The notes under the pieces are model-generated. The model was not told the DNA's origin. It searched no databases and was given only the letters and a program-made list of their open reading frames with translations. Below, one piece after another: positions 8,240 through 17,526 of a stretch of 33,542 nucleotides of DNA. Location: the NCBI GenBank assembly GCA_012519975.1, contig JAAYPE010000036.1, positions 1 through 33,542 of the forward strand, written 5' to 3'. Both the position numbers and the translations under genes were made by a program. Origin of the DNA: Clostridiales bacterium (GTDB lineage: Bacteria; Bacillota; Clostridia; Oscillospirales; Acutalibacteraceae). How positions within the stretch are numbered: the stretch's first letter is position 1; each line of letters starts with the position of its first letter.

Positions 8240-8268
8240 ATTTTATCACACTTTTTTACGAATTGCAA
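8240..8268 (-). promoter_or_regulatory. secG promoter
   Basis: Minus-strand TTGCAA (8263-8268), 17-base spacer, TAAAAT (8240-8245), with a TG one base before the -10 box (extended -10). Confidence 0.8.
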
Positions 8269-8376
8269 GGTTTTAAAAATTCTAAAACAAATTACAAGTT
8301 TTTCTTTTTAATTTTTAAAAATGAAATCTTAATAAACTTTTAATAATGTTGTTACAAATAATATCGCCAAAGAGAG

Positions 8377-8382
8377 TATAAT
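8377..8382 (+). promoter_or_regulatory. Possible -10 box of the LCP gene
   Basis: Perfect TATAAT 42 bases before the start codon. No good -35 box is found at 16-18 bases; the nearest candidate, GTTACA at 8351, is 20 bases away. Confidence 0.4.
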
Positions 8383-8423
8383 AAATAGTTATTGTGTTTT
8401 TTAAAGTAAAGGAAGGCAAAACC

Positions 8424-9617
8424 ATGAGTAATAAGAACTTTTTTGACCAATTCGATGATTATGATGAAAATATTGATATAGTCAGCGATAGTAGCAAAAT
8501 ACCGCAAAAAAATAGGGATATTGTTGCAAACAATAAAAAGAAAGATTTTTTTGCAACACAAGAGTTACCCACAATTCAGGTGCAAAGAAAAAATATCAAT
8601 CCAAATAAAAACAGGCAAGCAAACCAAAATTATACTAATGTATATAGCAACAGAAATTCTGCTAATAAAAATCATCCACAAAAGATAAAGAAAAAGCCTA
8701 CAACACCTTTTAAAAAGGCGTTTTTCACGGTTTTTTTAGTGGCTTTACTTATTTTTGCAATAGCTATTGGTGTTATCTCAAACATATTTGGTGGAATAAA
8801 TTTTGATAAAAACATCAAGGACAATGCGTTTGTTGATAGCTCTAGCTTAATCGGAAAAAGAGGCGTAAAAAACATATTGCTAATAGGTAGTGACGCTCGT
8901 GAGGGTGACACTGTTTATCGCTCCGACACTATGATGCTCGTTTCAATTGATACAAACAACAAAAAAATAAAGCTTACATCTTTTCTTCGTGACTCTTGGG
9001 TTGAAATTCCAGAAAAAGGCTATAAAAGGCTAAATTCTGCAACCGCTATTGGAGGAATCCAGCTGTTAATCGACACACTTGAATATAACTTTAAAGTTGA
9101 TATTGATAACTACGCAATGGTGGATTTTGCAGCTTTTGAAGGCATTGTAGATGCATTAGACGGAGTTAATGTTTCTATAACTCAAAAAGAATCTGCGTAT
9201 CTTAACAAATTTTTTATCAATGAAGGAATTTCAGTATCGGCAGGCGAAAATGTTCACTTAAATGGTCCGCAGGCTCTTGCATATTGTAGAATACGAAAAC
9301 TTGATTCTGATTTTTATAGAACTGAAAGACAAAGAAAAGTTATGTTTGCTATAAAAGATAAAGCTTCACAAGCAAGTTTGCCAACTCTTCTTAAAGTTGC
9401 TAAAGAGATAACACCCTTTGTTCAAACCGACCTTTCAAAAAGTGAGATTACAAAACTATCCATTAAAGCGTCAACCTCATATTTAAAATACGACATTGAG
9501 CAAATGAGTATTCCCGCTGACGGTACTTTGAAAAGTGCAACAAAAAGTGGACAAAGTGTTCTTGTTTTTGATATTGAAGAAAACTCTCGATTGCTAAAAA
9601 ACTTTATATACGAATAA
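8424..9617 (+). CDS. LytR-CpsA-Psr (LCP) family cell-wall polymer ligase
   Basis: LCP proteins transfer undecaprenyl-linked glycopolymers such as teichoic acids or capsule to peptidoglycan on the outer membrane face. The 397-residue protein has a long, Asn/Lys-rich cytoplasmic N-terminus (1-95), one transmembrane helix (about 98-120) and an extracellular LCP domain from about 148. Visible LCP motifs are NILLIGSDAREGD (150-162), YRSDTMML (165-172), the basic-acidic SFLRDSWVEIP (186-196) and KRLNSA (201-206), then the CRIRKLDSDFYRTERQR segment that holds catalytic/phosphate-binding arginines. The ATG at 8424 is chosen over an upstream one because GGAAGG lies eight bases before it. A terminator follows immediately. 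Confidence 0.93.
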   Translation: MSNKNFFDQFDDYDENIDIVSDSSKIPQKNRDIVANNKKKDFFATQELPTIQVQRKNINPNKNRQANQNYTNVYSNRNSANKNHPQKIKKKPTTPFKKAFFTVFLVALLIFAIAIGVISNIFGGINFDKNIKDNAFVDSSSLIGKRGVKNILLIGSDAREGDTVYRSDTMMLVSIDTNNKKIKLTSFLRDSWVEIPEKGYKRLNSATAIGGIQLLIDTLEYNFKVDIDNYAMVDFAAFEGIVDALDGVNVSITQKESAYLNKFFINEGISVSAGENVHLNGPQALAYCRIRKLDSDFYRTERQRKVMFAIKDKASQASLPTLLKVAKEITPFVQTDLSKSEITKLSIKASTSYLKYDIEQMSIPADGTLKSATKSGQSVLVFDIEENSRLLKNFIYE

Positions 9618-9626
9618 TTTTATTTT

Positions 9627-9660
9627 AAAATGCCATTTAATAATTTTATGGCATTTTTTC
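9627..9660 (+). terminator. Terminator of the LCP gene
   Basis: Arms AAAATGCCAT (9627-9636) and ATGGCATTTT (9648-9657) with an 11-base loop, running into a T-run on the plus strand, ten bases after the LCP stop. Confidence 0.85.
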
Positions 9661-9670
9661 TTTATTAGCA

Positions 9671-9698
9671 TTTACTTTTTAAACAAATTTGTTATAAT
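9671..9698 (+). promoter_or_regulatory. Extended -10 promoter of the 4-TM protein gene
   Basis: TTTACT (9671-9676), 16-base spacer, TATAAT (9693-9698) preceded by TGT, giving the extended -10 TGTTATAAT. It lies directly after the LCP terminator. Confidence 0.75.
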
Positions 9699-9738
9699 TA
9701 TATTTGAAATATTGTTTAAAATGAGGTTGAGTGCGCTT

Positions 9739-10500
9739 ATGAGGAAGTCAAATGAACATAAAAATAATGTTTCAAAAAAAGCTAAAGTGTTTTTATTAAT
9801 TTTAGTTATCATTTTTAATATTGCTGGCCTTTTTCTATTTGAGGCTTTTTTCACTTCTATAAATCTTTTAGAAGACATTGTTTTAAGTTCTTCTTTTTGG
9901 TCAAAGATTTTTTCTTTGGTTTTAAATAGCTACTCTTCATTAGTTTTTATAGTAGCAATTGCTATCTATGTTTCTTTGTTTTTTACATTTTTTATATTTA
10001 ATGAAAGTTTGCTTTTTCCATCAAGAATTACTATCATTTCTATTGGGTTTAGCAGTGCTGTTTGTTTGCTTGTTAATGCTGTTGTTTATATTTTTTATCA
10101 CTTTAGCATTTCCGCAGGAATTCAAGTTTTAAACATTTTCCCCATTATTACGATAGTAATATCCAGCGTTTTATTAAATTCTGACTTGATAGATTTTTAT
10201 CAAGGTTTGTATAATCCGCACAACTCTATATTGAGCCTGCCTGTTAGGGAGCTGATTGACAAAACCTTTAACCTTTTTTATACTCACGAGCAAACTTTGC
10301 AGTATAATAAATCAATTGCAAATAGCGAAGATTTTGATTTGAGTTATGACTTAAATACACTAAACGATGGTAACGAACATAAAACAGACCACGGTTTTTT
10401 TAGTCACGAAGCTCTAGAAACTGCAGCACAGCATATAGTTTCAAACCTTGATAGGGCAAGCTTTGAACAAAAGCCAAAAAATAATAACCCCAAAACTTAA
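9739..10500 (+). CDS. Unrecognised four-helix membrane protein
   Basis: I do not recognise a family. From the ATG at 9739 the protein has 253 residues: a basic N-terminus, four hydrophobic segments at about 17-38, 66-87, 96-121 and 128-147, and a hydrophilic C-terminal tail of about 100 residues rich in Asn, Asp and His, probably cytoplasmic. No catalytic motif is evident. An in-frame ATG exists at 9721 and a TTG at 9712, but only the 9739 start has a purine-rich site (GAGG, 12 bases upstream, a long spacing). It has its own extended -10 promoter and ends at a bidirectional terminator, so it is monocistronic. It is next to an LCP gene, which hints at the envelope but proves nothing. Confidence 0.75.
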   Translation: MRKSNEHKNNVSKKAKVFLLILVIIFNIAGLFLFEAFFTSINLLEDIVLSSSFWSKIFSLVLNSYSSLVFIVAIAIYVSLFFTFFIFNESLLFPSRITIISIGFSSAVCLLVNAVVYIFYHFSISAGIQVLNIFPIITIVISSVLLNSDLIDFYQGLYNPHNSILSLPVRELIDKTFNLFYTHEQTLQYNKSIANSEDFDLSYDLNTLNDGNEHKTDHGFFSHEALETAAQHIVSNLDRASFEQKPKNNNPKT

Positions 10501-10515
10501 AACTTCAAAATATAT

Positions 10516-10554
10516 AAAAAGACAGCACAGGTTTTATTCTGCGCTGTCTTTTTT
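10516..10554. terminator. Bidirectional terminator between convergent genes
   Basis: Hairpin with arms AAAAGACAGCACAG and CTGCGCTGTCTTTT (one mismatch) around a 9-base loop. It has a T-run on the plus strand and on the minus strand, so it can end both the 4-TM gene and the alaS-comEC-holA operon. The stop codon of the minus-strand gene (10534) lies in its loop. Confidence 0.88.
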
Positions 10555-11163
10555 AATGCTCAAATTATATTTGCATTGCCTAACTAATTTCTTATACTCA
10601 TCGTATGTAACAAATATATTTATAAGTTTAAGTAGCGAATTCGTAGAAAGTCTTAAAGGCAAATCAAGCTCTTTTAAAAGCTCATTTCTTAGAGCTTTGC
10701 TGTTTTTTCCACCCGAAATACCATCTTCAAAAAAATCAGCACTTGTTATTTCTTTGCTTTTTGTAGCTGTTTTTGAGTAGGTCACTCCCGCCTTTTCAAA
10801 CGCTTCTTTTATCAAATCAACAGGTATTCCCTCAACACCTAACTTACCTTCTTTAGACGGGTTATCCTTACGCTTTTCTTTACCAAAAATATCCGGTATA
10901 TAAACGTGGGTAACATTGCTTTGCTCGACGCTACCACCAACAAATGATCTTATTATAAATCCGGCAGAATCACTGTCTGTCAAAACTATTATTCCTTTTG
11001 TTTTTGCAAGATTTTGTATCAGCTTTTGCTTTTCTTTATCTTTAAATATTGCAAATCCATCCGTCTCAATTATAACAGCGTCAACTATTGATGAGAGTTT
11101 TATTTTGTCATACTTACCCTCAACAATTATAGCTTGTTCTATTTTTATCAACTCATTATTCAT
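10534..11163 (-). CDS. TOPRIM protein, ribonuclease M5-like
   Basis: The 209-residue protein starts with a TOPRIM domain: the glutamate motif AIIVEGKYDK (12-21) and the metal motif LTDSDSAG (DxDxxG, about 81-88). The order and the ETDGFAIF segment after the first motif match RNase M5, which matures 5S rRNA in Firmicutes, and the clostridial TOPRIM/DUF4093 proteins, which carry a C-terminal extra domain; here residues 120-209 are that region. It directly abuts holA (stop then ATG) and ends inside the bidirectional terminator. Whether it cuts 5S rRNA or has another nucleic-acid role is not provable from sequence. Confidence 0.8.
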   Translation of the reverse strand: MNNELIKIEQAIIVEGKYDKIKLSSIVDAVIIETDGFAIFKDKEKQKLIQNLAKTKGIIVLTDSDSAGFIIRSFVGGSVEQSNVTHVYIPDIFGKEKRKDNPSKEGKLGVEGIPVDLIKEAFEKAGVTYSKTATKSKEITSADFFEDGISGGKNSKALRNELLKELDLPLRLSTNSLLKLINIFVTYDEYKKLVRQCKYNLSIKKDSAE

Positions 11164-12189
11164 TTACACCCTCGCAAGCTTTATCATAAGCTGTTCAAAA
11201 ACTACACGATTATCTTCGTTTGTTTTTTTAAGTTTTACATCTGCAACGCTTAAATATTCAAGACATTCACGAAGCTGGCTTTTAGACATTTTTCTACTCC
11301 TTGAACTTGCGTTTCTAAGCCTGAAATCGCTTTTATACTGCGTTCCAAAAGCGCCCTTCAAAACCGATATGTTATTTCCTGATTCCAGCACAACTTTAGC
11401 CCTATACATATCAACATAAGCACTAATTAACGCACCACAAATCATAACTGGCTCTGTTTTTTGAGTTAGCAAAATGTCCAACAATTCAAAGGCATTATCA
11501 AACGATTTTGCCAAAAGAGCATCCACCATTTGAAACGCTGTTGCCTCTAAAGTTTTTATCGCAACTGCATCTATCTCTTTTTTTGTTATATCCCCTTTTG
11601 AGTATGCGCACAATTTATCAAGTTCATTTAAAAGAGTGTTCATATCATTTCCGACAAGGGATATAAAATAGTTAGCATTTTTCCTAGTCATTTCACAACC
11701 ACGCTTTTTTGCGCCCGACAAAACAAGCGCTACAAGGTCGTTTGAGCTTCTTTTTTTTATTTCTGCTACTGCCCCATTTTTTTCAATAAGCTTTTGGATT
11801 TCCTTTGAATTTGCCTTTTTAGTTGAAAAGCCTTTGTTGTCCATCCAAAAAACTAGTACACAAGTGTCTGGCAAATCTGAAAGCAACTCAATTATTTTAT
11901 TTTTTTCAGTATCATTCGCACTATCAAAATCATAATCGTGTACAAGCACACAGGTTTGCTCACACATCATTGGCAAAGATTCAACGCAAGACGCTATTTC
12001 GTCTGCATTTGCATTTTCTTCACTAAGATAATGAAAGTTAAATGCCTCAAGTCCCTTTGGGACTACTTTTTTTGCTATTTGATTTGCATAATGTTGTTTT
12101 AAAAAACTTTCATCACCAATTATTAAATAAACTGGCAAAAAGCTTCCACTAGAAATATTTTTTCTTAGCCCTTGCTCATTTAACTTCAA
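11164..12189 (-). CDS. holA: DNA polymerase III delta subunit
   Basis: HolA is the clamp-loader subunit that opens the beta clamp. The 341 residues are standard for the family. The N-terminal segment FLPVYLIIGDESFLKQHYANQI is the conserved HolA start (a P-loop-less AAA+ fold), and the C-terminal part contains the helical AFQMVDALLAKSFDNAFELLDILL region seen in HolA proteins. The start is a TTG at 12189 that overlaps the comEC stop as TTGA and has an AGGAG site nine bases upstream, inside comEC. Position after comEC is the classic arrangement in Firmicutes (comEC-holA). Confidence 0.93.
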   Translation of the reverse strand: MKLNEQGLRKNISSGSFLPVYLIIGDESFLKQHYANQIAKKVVPKGLEAFNFHYLSEENANADEIASCVESLPMMCEQTCVLVHDYDFDSANDTEKNKIIELLSDLPDTCVLVFWMDNKGFSTKKANSKEIQKLIEKNGAVAEIKKRSSNDLVALVLSGAKKRGCEMTRKNANYFISLVGNDMNTLLNELDKLCAYSKGDITKKEIDAVAIKTLEATAFQMVDALLAKSFDNAFELLDILLTQKTEPVMICGALISAYVDMYRAKVVLESGNNISVLKGAFGTQYKSDFRLRNASSRSRKMSKSQLRECLEYLSVADVKLKKTNEDNRVVFEQLMIKLARV

Positions 12190-14375
12190 TTTGCATTTCT
12201 CCTAATAAAAAAGTCTGTATTTCCACGCGTTTTAATCTCTATCGTACCATCGCCAGTAGAAACGGCGTTACCATAATTTTTATTTATATTATGTATTGTA
12301 TTTTGAGATTTTTCAAATTCATCTGATATTATTATAGTGTCAAAATTCTTATATTCCAAACCACAAGGCACTTTTGAACGACAAATTAAAACATCTGACT
12401 TTAAAAACTCTTGTGGAATTTTTGATATGTCAATTGTTGGGATAAAAGTAATAAGCATTTTAAAGTTTCCAATCTTAATCGTTGAAAACGACGCAACATC
12501 GCCACTATTAAGATATATATCAACATCGTCCCACAGTAATATTTGCAAATTTATGTCTTCTGATTCTTGTTTTAAGACTTGCATACCTACATTATAATTT
12601 TCACGAATTTCATCCTTTGCATTGCTCTGTGTTTTTTGAGTTCTCGGAACAATTAAAAGGTCTATTTTATCTGTATTATTTTGCTGTAATACTTTGTCTA
12701 TATTCCATTTCGCAAAATAATTTCCGTCACAACCAACAACTGCACTATGGTCTTTTCTACTTAAAACCACACTGGTGCCATTGCCAACCTCAACTATATT
12801 TATTGTTGTAATTCCATTATTTAATATTTTATCAAACAGCATTGCAAAAAGCAAAATATTAAGAGATAAAAGTGCTGAAAGTTGCAAATTTTTCTTTGTA
12901 TCTCCTTTTATAATCAGTGCAAAAGCTATAATCAAAAACACCGAAATTACCCAAGGAATTATATAATTATTGTGTAGCGACACATACGACAGGCTGAATT
13001 TTGCAAAAAAGTTTGTACACCAAAGCATATATTTTGCAAGAAGCCCACAAATAAAAAAGATTGGATATTTTAAAATTCTAACAACAGGAATTGCAAAAAT
13101 AACCACACCGACTCCTGATAAGAGCATTGCAACCCCCGCTATATTTGTTATAAACAAGTTTACTACAGGAGAAATCAGTGAAATAGCATTAAAACTTAAT
13201 AACAAAACAGGAAAAGTAAATATCGTTGCACTAATTGTTATTATAATCAAATCAATTACTGTGTTAATCAGAATTCTAAGGTTTTTATTTTTAATTGGTT
13301 TTGTTTTTTCTTTTGTTATTTTGCCCATCGGCTCAGACATTAAAAGTATGCCGAGTGTTGCACAAAAAGATAGCAACAAGCCAACATTTGTGGCACAAAA
13401 AGGGTTGCTAATAGTGACTAAAAGTGCAGCTACTCCAAGTGAGTTTACAGAGTCTGGCTCTGCGTCCAAAAGCTTTCCGCCCATAAATATAAACATCATA
13501 ATACCTGCACGCATTATTGACGGTGTAAATGCACAAAGACACATAAAGCACAGTATAAAAGCCATAGAAACACCTGCTGATTTTTTGCGCCTAACACCTA
13601 GATTTCTAAGCCCTTGATAAACAAACATCGACCACATTGATGCGTGAAGTCCCGAAACTGCAAAAAGATGAGTAACGCCAGTCTTTTTAAAGCTTTTATA
13701 CGCATTTTCTGATATGTATCTAGAGTCGCCAATTAGCATTGCTGCTAAAATTGCACCTTCATCGTTAGGTAACATTTCTAAAATTGCATCTTTTATGTAT
13801 TGCCTAAGCCTTATAAATTTATAATAAAACGGCTTATTTTCAGTCTTTATATGCTCAATATCCTCAAAAGTATAAGCACCTATATACACACCCTTTGACT
13901 TATAATACAACTTTTGGCTACTATCTTTTCCAAGCTCATAAAGCGTTGCGTTGTTTATATCCACCTTATCATAATACTGGGCGTCTGTGAGTGTTGATGA
14001 GGATAACCTTATTTTCATTTCATAATCTTGACCGTTTATTTTGCTTGTTTTTATTATATATCTATACGCCTGACTTTCACTTTTTCCTACATCTTCAACA
14101 ATTACTCCCTGAATAGAAACATTTTGACCCGCAAGCGACAGTTGTGGTTTATACTCATAATTTGTTTTTGTAATAAAAAGAAGACAAGCACAGGCAACCG
14201 CCAAACACGCAGACGGTATAACCACAGCTTGCCTTAATTTTTTTATAAACATTGATACTGCAAAAACTACAAGGCTAAACACAAGAAATATGAGTGCGAA
14301 ACGCTCTCCCGTTTTGCCGATTATAACGAGAGTTAGTAAAAAAGATATACCAATAACCGCCATCGGTCGTTTCAA
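12186..14375 (-). CDS. comEC: ComEC/Rec2-family DNA-uptake channel protein with degenerate C-terminal domain
   Basis: ComEC forms the membrane channel for single-stranded DNA during natural transformation. The 729-residue protein has an N-terminal region with several helices and the DUF4131-type soluble segment (about 60-190), the Competence domain beginning GDSRYISENAYKSFKKTG and the hallmark HLFAVSGLHAS, and many further helices to about 510. The C-terminal part (about 518-729) aligns in order with the metallo-beta-lactamase-like domain of ComEC (VEVGNGTSVVL for DVGQGDSILI, then IDLLIVPR for the TH-containing strand), but the HxxxDH metal-binding motif is absent. The start is probably TTG at 14375, ten bases after GGTGGAG. 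It overlaps holA by four bases. Confidence 0.9.
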   Translation of the reverse strand: MKRPMAVIGISFLLTLVIIGKTGERFALIFLVFSLVVFAVSMFIKKLRQAVVIPSACLAVACACLLFITKTNYEYKPQLSLAGQNVSIQGVIVEDVGKSESQAYRYIIKTSKINGQDYEMKIRLSSSTLTDAQYYDKVDINNATLYELGKDSSQKLYYKSKGVYIGAYTFEDIEHIKTENKPFYYKFIRLRQYIKDAILEMLPNDEGAILAAMLIGDSRYISENAYKSFKKTGVTHLFAVSGLHASMWSMFVYQGLRNLGVRRKKSAGVSMAFILCFMCLCAFTPSIMRAGIMMFIFMGGKLLDAEPDSVNSLGVAALLVTISNPFCATNVGLLLSFCATLGILLMSEPMGKITKEKTKPIKNKNLRILINTVIDLIIITISATIFTFPVLLLSFNAISLISPVVNLFITNIAGVAMLLSGVGVVIFAIPVVRILKYPIFFICGLLAKYMLWCTNFFAKFSLSYVSLHNNYIIPWVISVFLIIAFALIIKGDTKKNLQLSALLSLNILLFAMLFDKILNNGITTINIVEVGNGTSVVLSRKDHSAVVGCDGNYFAKWNIDKVLQQNNTDKIDLLIVPRTQKTQSNAKDEIRENYNVGMQVLKQESEDINLQILLWDDVDIYLNSGDVASFSTIKIGNFKMLITFIPTIDISKIPQEFLKSDVLICRSKVPCGLEYKNFDTIIISDEFEKSQNTIHNINKNYGNAVSTGDGTIEIKTRGNTDFFIRRNAN

Positions 14376-14433
14376 CGCAAATCAGCTCCACCTTTTGCTA
14401 TGCCTTCTTTTGCCTTATCTTTTAATTTAAATT

Positions 14434-14772
14434 TTAGCCTGGTGGCCAAGAAAAATCCCTGCCACCCAGCAGATGAAAATGCAAATGTGGCACTGTTTGC
14501 CCAGCACTATCTCCCGCATTTGTAACTACTCTAAAACTGTTATTTAACTTTAGCTCTCTTGCGATTTTTGCAATCACTTCAAACATATGTGCTACAATTT
14601 GTGCATTACTATCATCTATATACGCAGCGGACACAATATGTTGTTTTGGAATAACTAAAATATGCACTGGCGCTTTTTGGTCGATGTCATAAAAAGCGTA
14701 GACTAGCTCATCCTCATACACTTTGTTTGATGGAATTTTGCCATTTATGATTTTACAAAAAATACAATCCAT
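14434..14772 (-). CDS. HIT family nucleotide-binding protein (HinT-like)
   Basis: Small cytoplasmic purine nucleotide phosphoramidase/hydrolase of the histidine-triad superfamily, 112 aa. It begins DCIFCKIINGKIPSNKVYED, which includes the C-x2-C of the N-terminal zinc-binding type, and ends with the histidine triad HLHFHLLGG preceded by GQTVP. Length is typical of HinT. It lies 31 bases downstream of alaS with a GGGGAG site, and 58 bases before comEC without a visible terminator, so it belongs to the alaS operon. The biological substrate in bacteria is not settled. Confidence 0.93.
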   Translation of the reverse strand: MDCIFCKIINGKIPSNKVYEDELVYAFYDIDQKAPVHILVIPKQHIVSAAYIDDSNAQIVAHMFEVIAKIARELKLNNSFRVVTNAGDSAGQTVPHLHFHLLGGRDFSWPPG

Positions 14773-14803
14773 TATGCTCCACTCCCCTAAGATAATTTGA
14801 ATT

Positions 14804-17440
14804 TTATTTTATCATACTAGCAACAATTGACTCAGCAGATTTTATAGCGTCCTGTGTTTTTGACATATCCTTTGCCCCTGCCATTGCACTATCCGGCTTT
14901 CCACCACCACTACCGTTTGCAATTTTTGCAACTTCTCTAACAATATTTCCCGCGTGGGCACCTTTTGCTACTGCATCTTTGCCACAAGCACAAGCAAAAT
15001 TCACGCTACCTTTTTTGGGCTGTGTTCCTGCAACAATAACAACTATATTATCACCATTTTGCTTTGCACTATCACAAATTGTTCTAAGGTCATTTGGTGC
15101 GGTGTCACTTACAATTGCGGTTATTAGCTTGATTCCGTTAATATCTTTTGCATTCTCAAGCGCACTTTTTGCATTAATTGACGCAATTTCTGCACTTAGT
15201 TGCTCAATTTGTTTGTCCTTTGATTTTATTTCTGTTACAAGAGATGACGCCTTTGTTGCAAGCTCTGCGGTGTTCCCAAGCTTCATTGCCCTTGCAGTTG
15301 AAACTATTAAATGCTCTTTATTCGATATAAAATCGAGAACTCCAAAGCCTGTTACACCCTCAATTCTTCTAACTCCGGCAGCAACAGAGCTTTCGCTGAT
15401 TATTTTAAAAAGCCCTAGCTTTCCTGTGTTGTCAACATGAGTTCCACCACAAAGTTCTGTTGAAAAACTGTCTGCTTTAACCACTCGCACTACATCGCCA
15501 TACTTTTCACCAAACAGGGCAACTGCTCCCATTGCTTTTGCTTCATCTATAGGCATTTGGGTTGAGCTAACTGTTATTGCGTCAAGGATTGCTGTGTTAA
15601 CTTCACTCTCAACGAGAGCAATTTCTTGCTCTGTGAGTGCTGAAAAATGTGAGAAGTCAAAACGAACTGTGTTTGCCGTTACAAATTGGCCTGCCTGTTC
15701 AACATGGTTTCCAAGCACTTTTCTAAGTGCTGATTGAAGCAAGTGAGCTGCTGTGTGATTTCTCATTATAGCTTTTCTTTCTTGCTCATTTACTTGCGCC
15801 AACACTGTATCTCCAGTTTTTACAGTGCCATTTGTAACCGTACCTTCGTGAAGAAAAACACCACTTTGAGTTTTTATTGTATTGTCAATTTCAACAGTAA
15901 AATCATCGTTTGAAATTATACCAGTATCTCCTACTTGTCCGCCACCCTCAGCATAAAACGGTGTCTTATCAAGCACTAAAATAACTTTATCACCGGACTG
16001 TGCTGTTTCATTTTTTTGCGTACCCATAATAATTGCTTCTATTTTTGCATTTGATGAAAATGTTGTATAACCTAAAAACTCGGTTTCTTTAATATCATCG
16101 GCAGCATTATCGGTGCCTTTCCACGCATCTGCACCAGCGTCCTTACGGGCAGCTCTTGCTCTTTGCCTTTGCTCTAAAACAAGCTTATTGAACTCATCTT
16201 CATCAACTGTCATCGACTTTTCTTCTAAGATTTCTTTTGTAAGGTCTATTGGAAAGCCAAAAGTATCCGACAATTTAAACGCATCTTCACCACTTAAAAT
16301 GCCATCTTTAGAGTTATCAATCATTTCGGTTAATAGTTGCATTCCCGTGTCAATTGTTTTTTCAAAGCTTTCTTCCTCACTTTGAATTATCTTGATTATA
16401 AAGTCGTGCTTTTCAACAAGATTTGGGTATGCAGACGCATTTTCTTTAATTACGGTTTCACAAACCTGTGCAAGAAAAGGCTCGTCAACTCCAAGTAATC
16501 TGCCGTGCCTTGCAGCTCTGCGAAGCAAACGGCGAAGAACATAACCTCTACCTTCATTTGATGGCATTACACCGTCACCAATCATAAATGTCGTGCTTCT
16601 AATATGGTCGGTAATAACACGAAGAGAAACATCTGTTTTTTCATCTTCATTATATTTTACATTTGCTATTTTCATTATATGTTTCATTATATTTTGAACT
16701 GTGTCAACCTCAAACAGATTATCAACACCTTGAGAAATACAAGCAAGCCTCTCAAGTCCCATACCGGTATCTATGTTTGGCTTTGCAAGTGGTGTGTAAT
16801 TATTGTTGCCATCATTTTCAAACTGTGTAAACACAAGGTTCCAAAACTCTACATACCTGTCACAATCACAGCCAACTGCACAATCAGGAGAACCACAACC
16901 ATAGCTTTCGCCACGGTCAAAGTGAAGCTCTGTACAAGGGCCACAAGGACCTGCTCCGTGTTCCCAAAAATTGTCCTCTTTGCCTAGTCTTACTACACGA
17001 TTTGGAGCAATGCCCATTTCTTTTGTCCAAATGTTATATGTTTCATCGTCCTCTTCATAGACGCTTATAAAAATTTTATCCACTGGCATTTCCATAACTT
17101 GTGTGCAAAACTCCCACGCCCACGAAATCGCCTCACGCTTAAAATAATCTCCAAAAGAGAAATTACCGAGCATTTCAAAATATGTTCCGTGCCTTGCTGT
17201 TTTTCCTACTCTTTCTATGTCTGGTGTGCGAATACATTTTTGACAAGTTGTTATCCGATTTTTTGGTGCAACAACTTCCCCTGTGAAATATTTTTTCATA
17301 GGTGCCATTCCAGAATTTATAAGAAGCAAGCTTTTATCCCCTTGTGGAACAAGCGAAAAGCTTGGCAAACGCAAATGCTCTTTACTTTCAAAAAAGCTTA
17401 AAAACTTCTCTCTAATTTCATTAAGTCCTGTCCATTCCAT
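14804..17440 (-). CDS. alaS: Alanyl-tRNA synthetase
   Basis: Charges tRNA-Ala with alanine, 878 aa, the full family length. Domains in order are the class II catalytic core (FFESKEHLRLPSFSLVPQGD near 17-36; NSGMAPMKKYF, an AlaS signature), the tRNA-recognition region, the editing domain with HTAAH (about 560) and CGGTH (about 664) metal ligands, a coiled-coil, and the C-Ala domain with GSGGGKPDSAMAGAKD near the end. The ATG has a GGGAGAG site. A strong promoter lies at 17527-17555, its -35 box overlapping the stop of the upstream penicillin-binding protein. The 80-base leader has a hairpin but no T-box. Confidence 0.97.
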   Translation of the reverse strand: MEWTGLNEIREKFLSFFESKEHLRLPSFSLVPQGDKSLLLINSGMAPMKKYFTGEVVAPKNRITTCQKCIRTPDIERVGKTARHGTYFEMLGNFSFGDYFKREAISWAWEFCTQVMEMPVDKIFISVYEEDDETYNIWTKEMGIAPNRVVRLGKEDNFWEHGAGPCGPCTELHFDRGESYGCGSPDCAVGCDCDRYVEFWNLVFTQFENDGNNNYTPLAKPNIDTGMGLERLACISQGVDNLFEVDTVQNIMKHIMKIANVKYNEDEKTDVSLRVITDHIRSTTFMIGDGVMPSNEGRGYVLRRLLRRAARHGRLLGVDEPFLAQVCETVIKENASAYPNLVEKHDFIIKIIQSEEESFEKTIDTGMQLLTEMIDNSKDGILSGEDAFKLSDTFGFPIDLTKEILEEKSMTVDEDEFNKLVLEQRQRARAARKDAGADAWKGTDNAADDIKETEFLGYTTFSSNAKIEAIIMGTQKNETAQSGDKVILVLDKTPFYAEGGGQVGDTGIISNDDFTVEIDNTIKTQSGVFLHEGTVTNGTVKTGDTVLAQVNEQERKAIMRNHTAAHLLQSALRKVLGNHVEQAGQFVTANTVRFDFSHFSALTEQEIALVESEVNTAILDAITVSSTQMPIDEAKAMGAVALFGEKYGDVVRVVKADSFSTELCGGTHVDNTGKLGLFKIISESSVAAGVRRIEGVTGFGVLDFISNKEHLIVSTARAMKLGNTAELATKASSLVTEIKSKDKQIEQLSAEIASINAKSALENAKDINGIKLITAIVSDTAPNDLRTICDSAKQNGDNIVVIVAGTQPKKGSVNFACACGKDAVAKGAHAGNIVREVAKIANGSGGGKPDSAMAGAKDMSKTQDAIKSAESIVASMIK

Positions 17441-17484
17441 ACACTAACTCTCCCTATGTTTGGGCTTAAATTTTTGAAATATAA

Positions 17485-17511
17485 ATGTGGGCAAAAAACT
17501 TTGCCACACAT
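17485..17511 (-). other. Hairpin in the alaS leader
   Basis: Arms ATGTGTGGC and GCCCACAT on the minus strand, eight pairs with one bulged T, around a 10-base A/T loop. It lies early in the predicted leader transcript, about 45 bases before alaS. No U-run follows, so it is not a terminator; it may protect the 5' end or regulate alaS. Confidence 0.45.
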
Positions 17512-17526
17512 AAAGTTTATTTGATA

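Noticed and set aside
8283..8340. A riboswitch or small RNA before the LCP gene
   Set aside because: The region is simple A+T-rich sequence without stable paired structure that I can find.
17441..17520. T-box riboswitch controlling alaS
   Set aside because: The leader is only about 80 bases, with no T-box core sequence and no terminator hairpin.
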